Of a stretch of 64,000 nucleotides of DNA, positions 63,285 to 64,000 are shown one piece after another (positions within the stretch are counted from its first letter, which is position 1; every line of letters begins with the position of its first letter). The notes below the pieces were generated by a model, which made no database searches, had not been told where the DNA came from, and saw nothing but the letters and a program-made list of their open reading frames with translations. The position numbers were made by a program, and so were the translations under genes. The stretch comes from Ramlibacter tataouinensis (lineage in GTDB: Bacteria; Pseudomonadota; Gammaproteobacteria; Burkholderiales; Burkholderiaceae_C), in the NCBI RefSeq assembly GCF_001580455.1, contig NZ_CP010951.1:4799001-4863000 (forward strand), given 5' to 3'.

Positions 63285-64000
63285 CTACTTGACGGTGACC
63301 CATTCACCGCCCTTGATCTCGAGCAGGCGGAACGCCGAGAGGTCGAGGCCCATGTGGTCGGTGGCGGACATGTTGAACACGCCCGTCACACCGACGAATC
63401 CCTTGGTTTGCTCCAGCGCGGCGCGCACCTTCTCGCCGTCGGTCGAGCCGGCGCGCTTGATCGCGTCCATGGCCAGCGCGAGCGCGTCCTGGGCGTAGCC
63501 GCCGAAGGTGGAAGGCTCTTCCTTGTACTTGTCCTTGTAGGCCTTGTAGTAGGTGCTGACCGGGCCCTTCTGCGGGTCGTTGGCCGGCAGCGTGTTGGCG
63601 ATCAGCAGCGCCGGCGACGGCAGGCGCACGCCTTCGGCCGCGGTGCCGGCGAGCTTGATGAACTCGTCGGACGCCACGCCGTGCGACTGGTAGTGCGGCA
63701 GCTTGATGCCCAGCTGCGCGATGTTCTTGGCCGCCACCGCCGGGCCCTGGCCCAGGCCGAACACGAACACGGCCTGCACGCCCGCTGTGTTCTTGATCTT
63801 GGTCAACTGCGCCGTGATGTCGGAATCCTTGGGACCGTAAGTCTCGTCGGCGACCAGCTCGATGCCGTACTTGGACGCGACCGCCTGCGCTTCCTTGCGG
63901 CCCGACTGGCCGAAGCCGCTGGTCTCGGACAGCAGGCCGATCTTGGTCAGGTTGCGCGCCTTCATGTCGGTGAAGACCTTCTCCACCGCCATGCGGTCGC
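63285..64000 (-). CDS. ABC transporter substrate-binding protein, Leu/Ile/Val-type (cluster 2), C-terminal part
   Basis: The gene runs off the right edge; about 238 C-terminal residues are visible (from DRMAVEKVFTDMK). The fold is a type 1 periplasmic-binding protein (NLTKIGLLSETSGFGQSGRKEAQAVA, then GVQAVFVFGLGQGPAVAAKNI and FVGVTGVFNMSATDHMGLD). It is the receptor for the importer encoded downstream. The signal peptide is outside the window. The order binding protein-diiron-reductase-livHMG-hemerythrin-LivF is read on the minus strand. Confidence 0.93.
   Translation of the reverse strand, partial: DRMAVEKVFTDMKARNLTKIGLLSETSGFGQSGRKEAQAVASKYGIELVADETYGPKDSDITAQLTKIKNTAGVQAVFVFGLGQGPAVAAKNIAQLGIKLPHYQSHGVASDEFIKLAGTAAEGVRLPSPALLIANTLPANDPQKGPVSTYYKAYKDKYKEEPSTFGGYAQDALALAMDAIKRAGSTDGEKVRAALEQTKGFVGVTGVFNMSATDHMGLDLSAFRLLEIKGGEWVTVK

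Overview
The window is high-GC chromosomal DNA with almost no spacer between genes. It suggests a betaproteobacterium of the order Burkholderiales, most like Comamonadaceae (Ramlibacter/Variovorax type). The basis is gene content and order: smc-zipA-ligA; dapC-dapD-pilU-dapE-prmB; selO-msrB-yciB-bolA-parvulin; two Liv-type ABC transporter operons with acyl-CoA catabolic genes; and a BPSS1780-family membrane protein. The genus is an inference from recognised protein families, not from a database search.

Layout. (1) 1-5094, minus: O6-alkylguanine-DNA alkyltransferase (cut by the window edge), a GST-family protein, an AidB-like protein, an MDR oxidoreductase, a PaaI-type thioesterase and an SDR. 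(2) 5125-5391: a 267-bp mobile repeat (family A). (3) 5453-19367, minus: a sugar epimerase, then an acyl-CoA catabolic block (acyl-CoA dehydrogenase, thiolase, FadB-type fusion), the first Liv-type transporter (LivF, LivG, LivM, LivH, binding protein) and an acyl-CoA ligase. A 274-bp mobile repeat (family B) sits directly before livH. A divergent AraC-type regulator lies at 19506-20540. (4) 20662-24473, plus: selO, msrB, yciB, a second family A repeat, bolA and a parvulin. (5) 24551-30689, minus: two membrane proteins, a small protein and purL, which carries an in-frame palindromic insertion. (6) 30801-34219, plus: map and glnD. (7) 34354-43187: glycosyltransferase, def, a YbaN-like protein, ligA, zipA and smc. 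(8) 43291-45825: a decayed DUF72 remnant, a phasin-like protein and three lipoproteins. (9) 46042-54230, plus: lysine/diaminopimelate genes with pilU embedded, prmB, an ABC-F protein and two small proteins. (10) 54199-64000, minus: one co-directional run of binding protein, R2-like diiron protein, [2Fe-2S]/FAD reductase, LivH, LivM, LivG, a hemerythrin-LivF fusion, enoyl-CoA hydratase and PaaZ.

The most unusual part is region 10. A branched-chain-type ABC importer is packed in one operon with a ferritin-like diiron protein, its likely reductase, and an ABC ATPase carrying an N-terminal hemerythrin (O2/iron-binding) domain, followed by CoA-thioester ring-degradation genes. This suggests a single unit for uptake and oxygen-dependent attack of an aromatic or related acid. 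Other notable observations are two sequence-unrelated MITE-like families sharing one three-armed architecture, a MITE end that probably supplies the livH ribosome-binding site, eight genes with a -10-like hexamer exactly 6 nt before the ATG (candidate leaderless mRNAs), and a Walker A lysine-to-arginine change in the first LivF.
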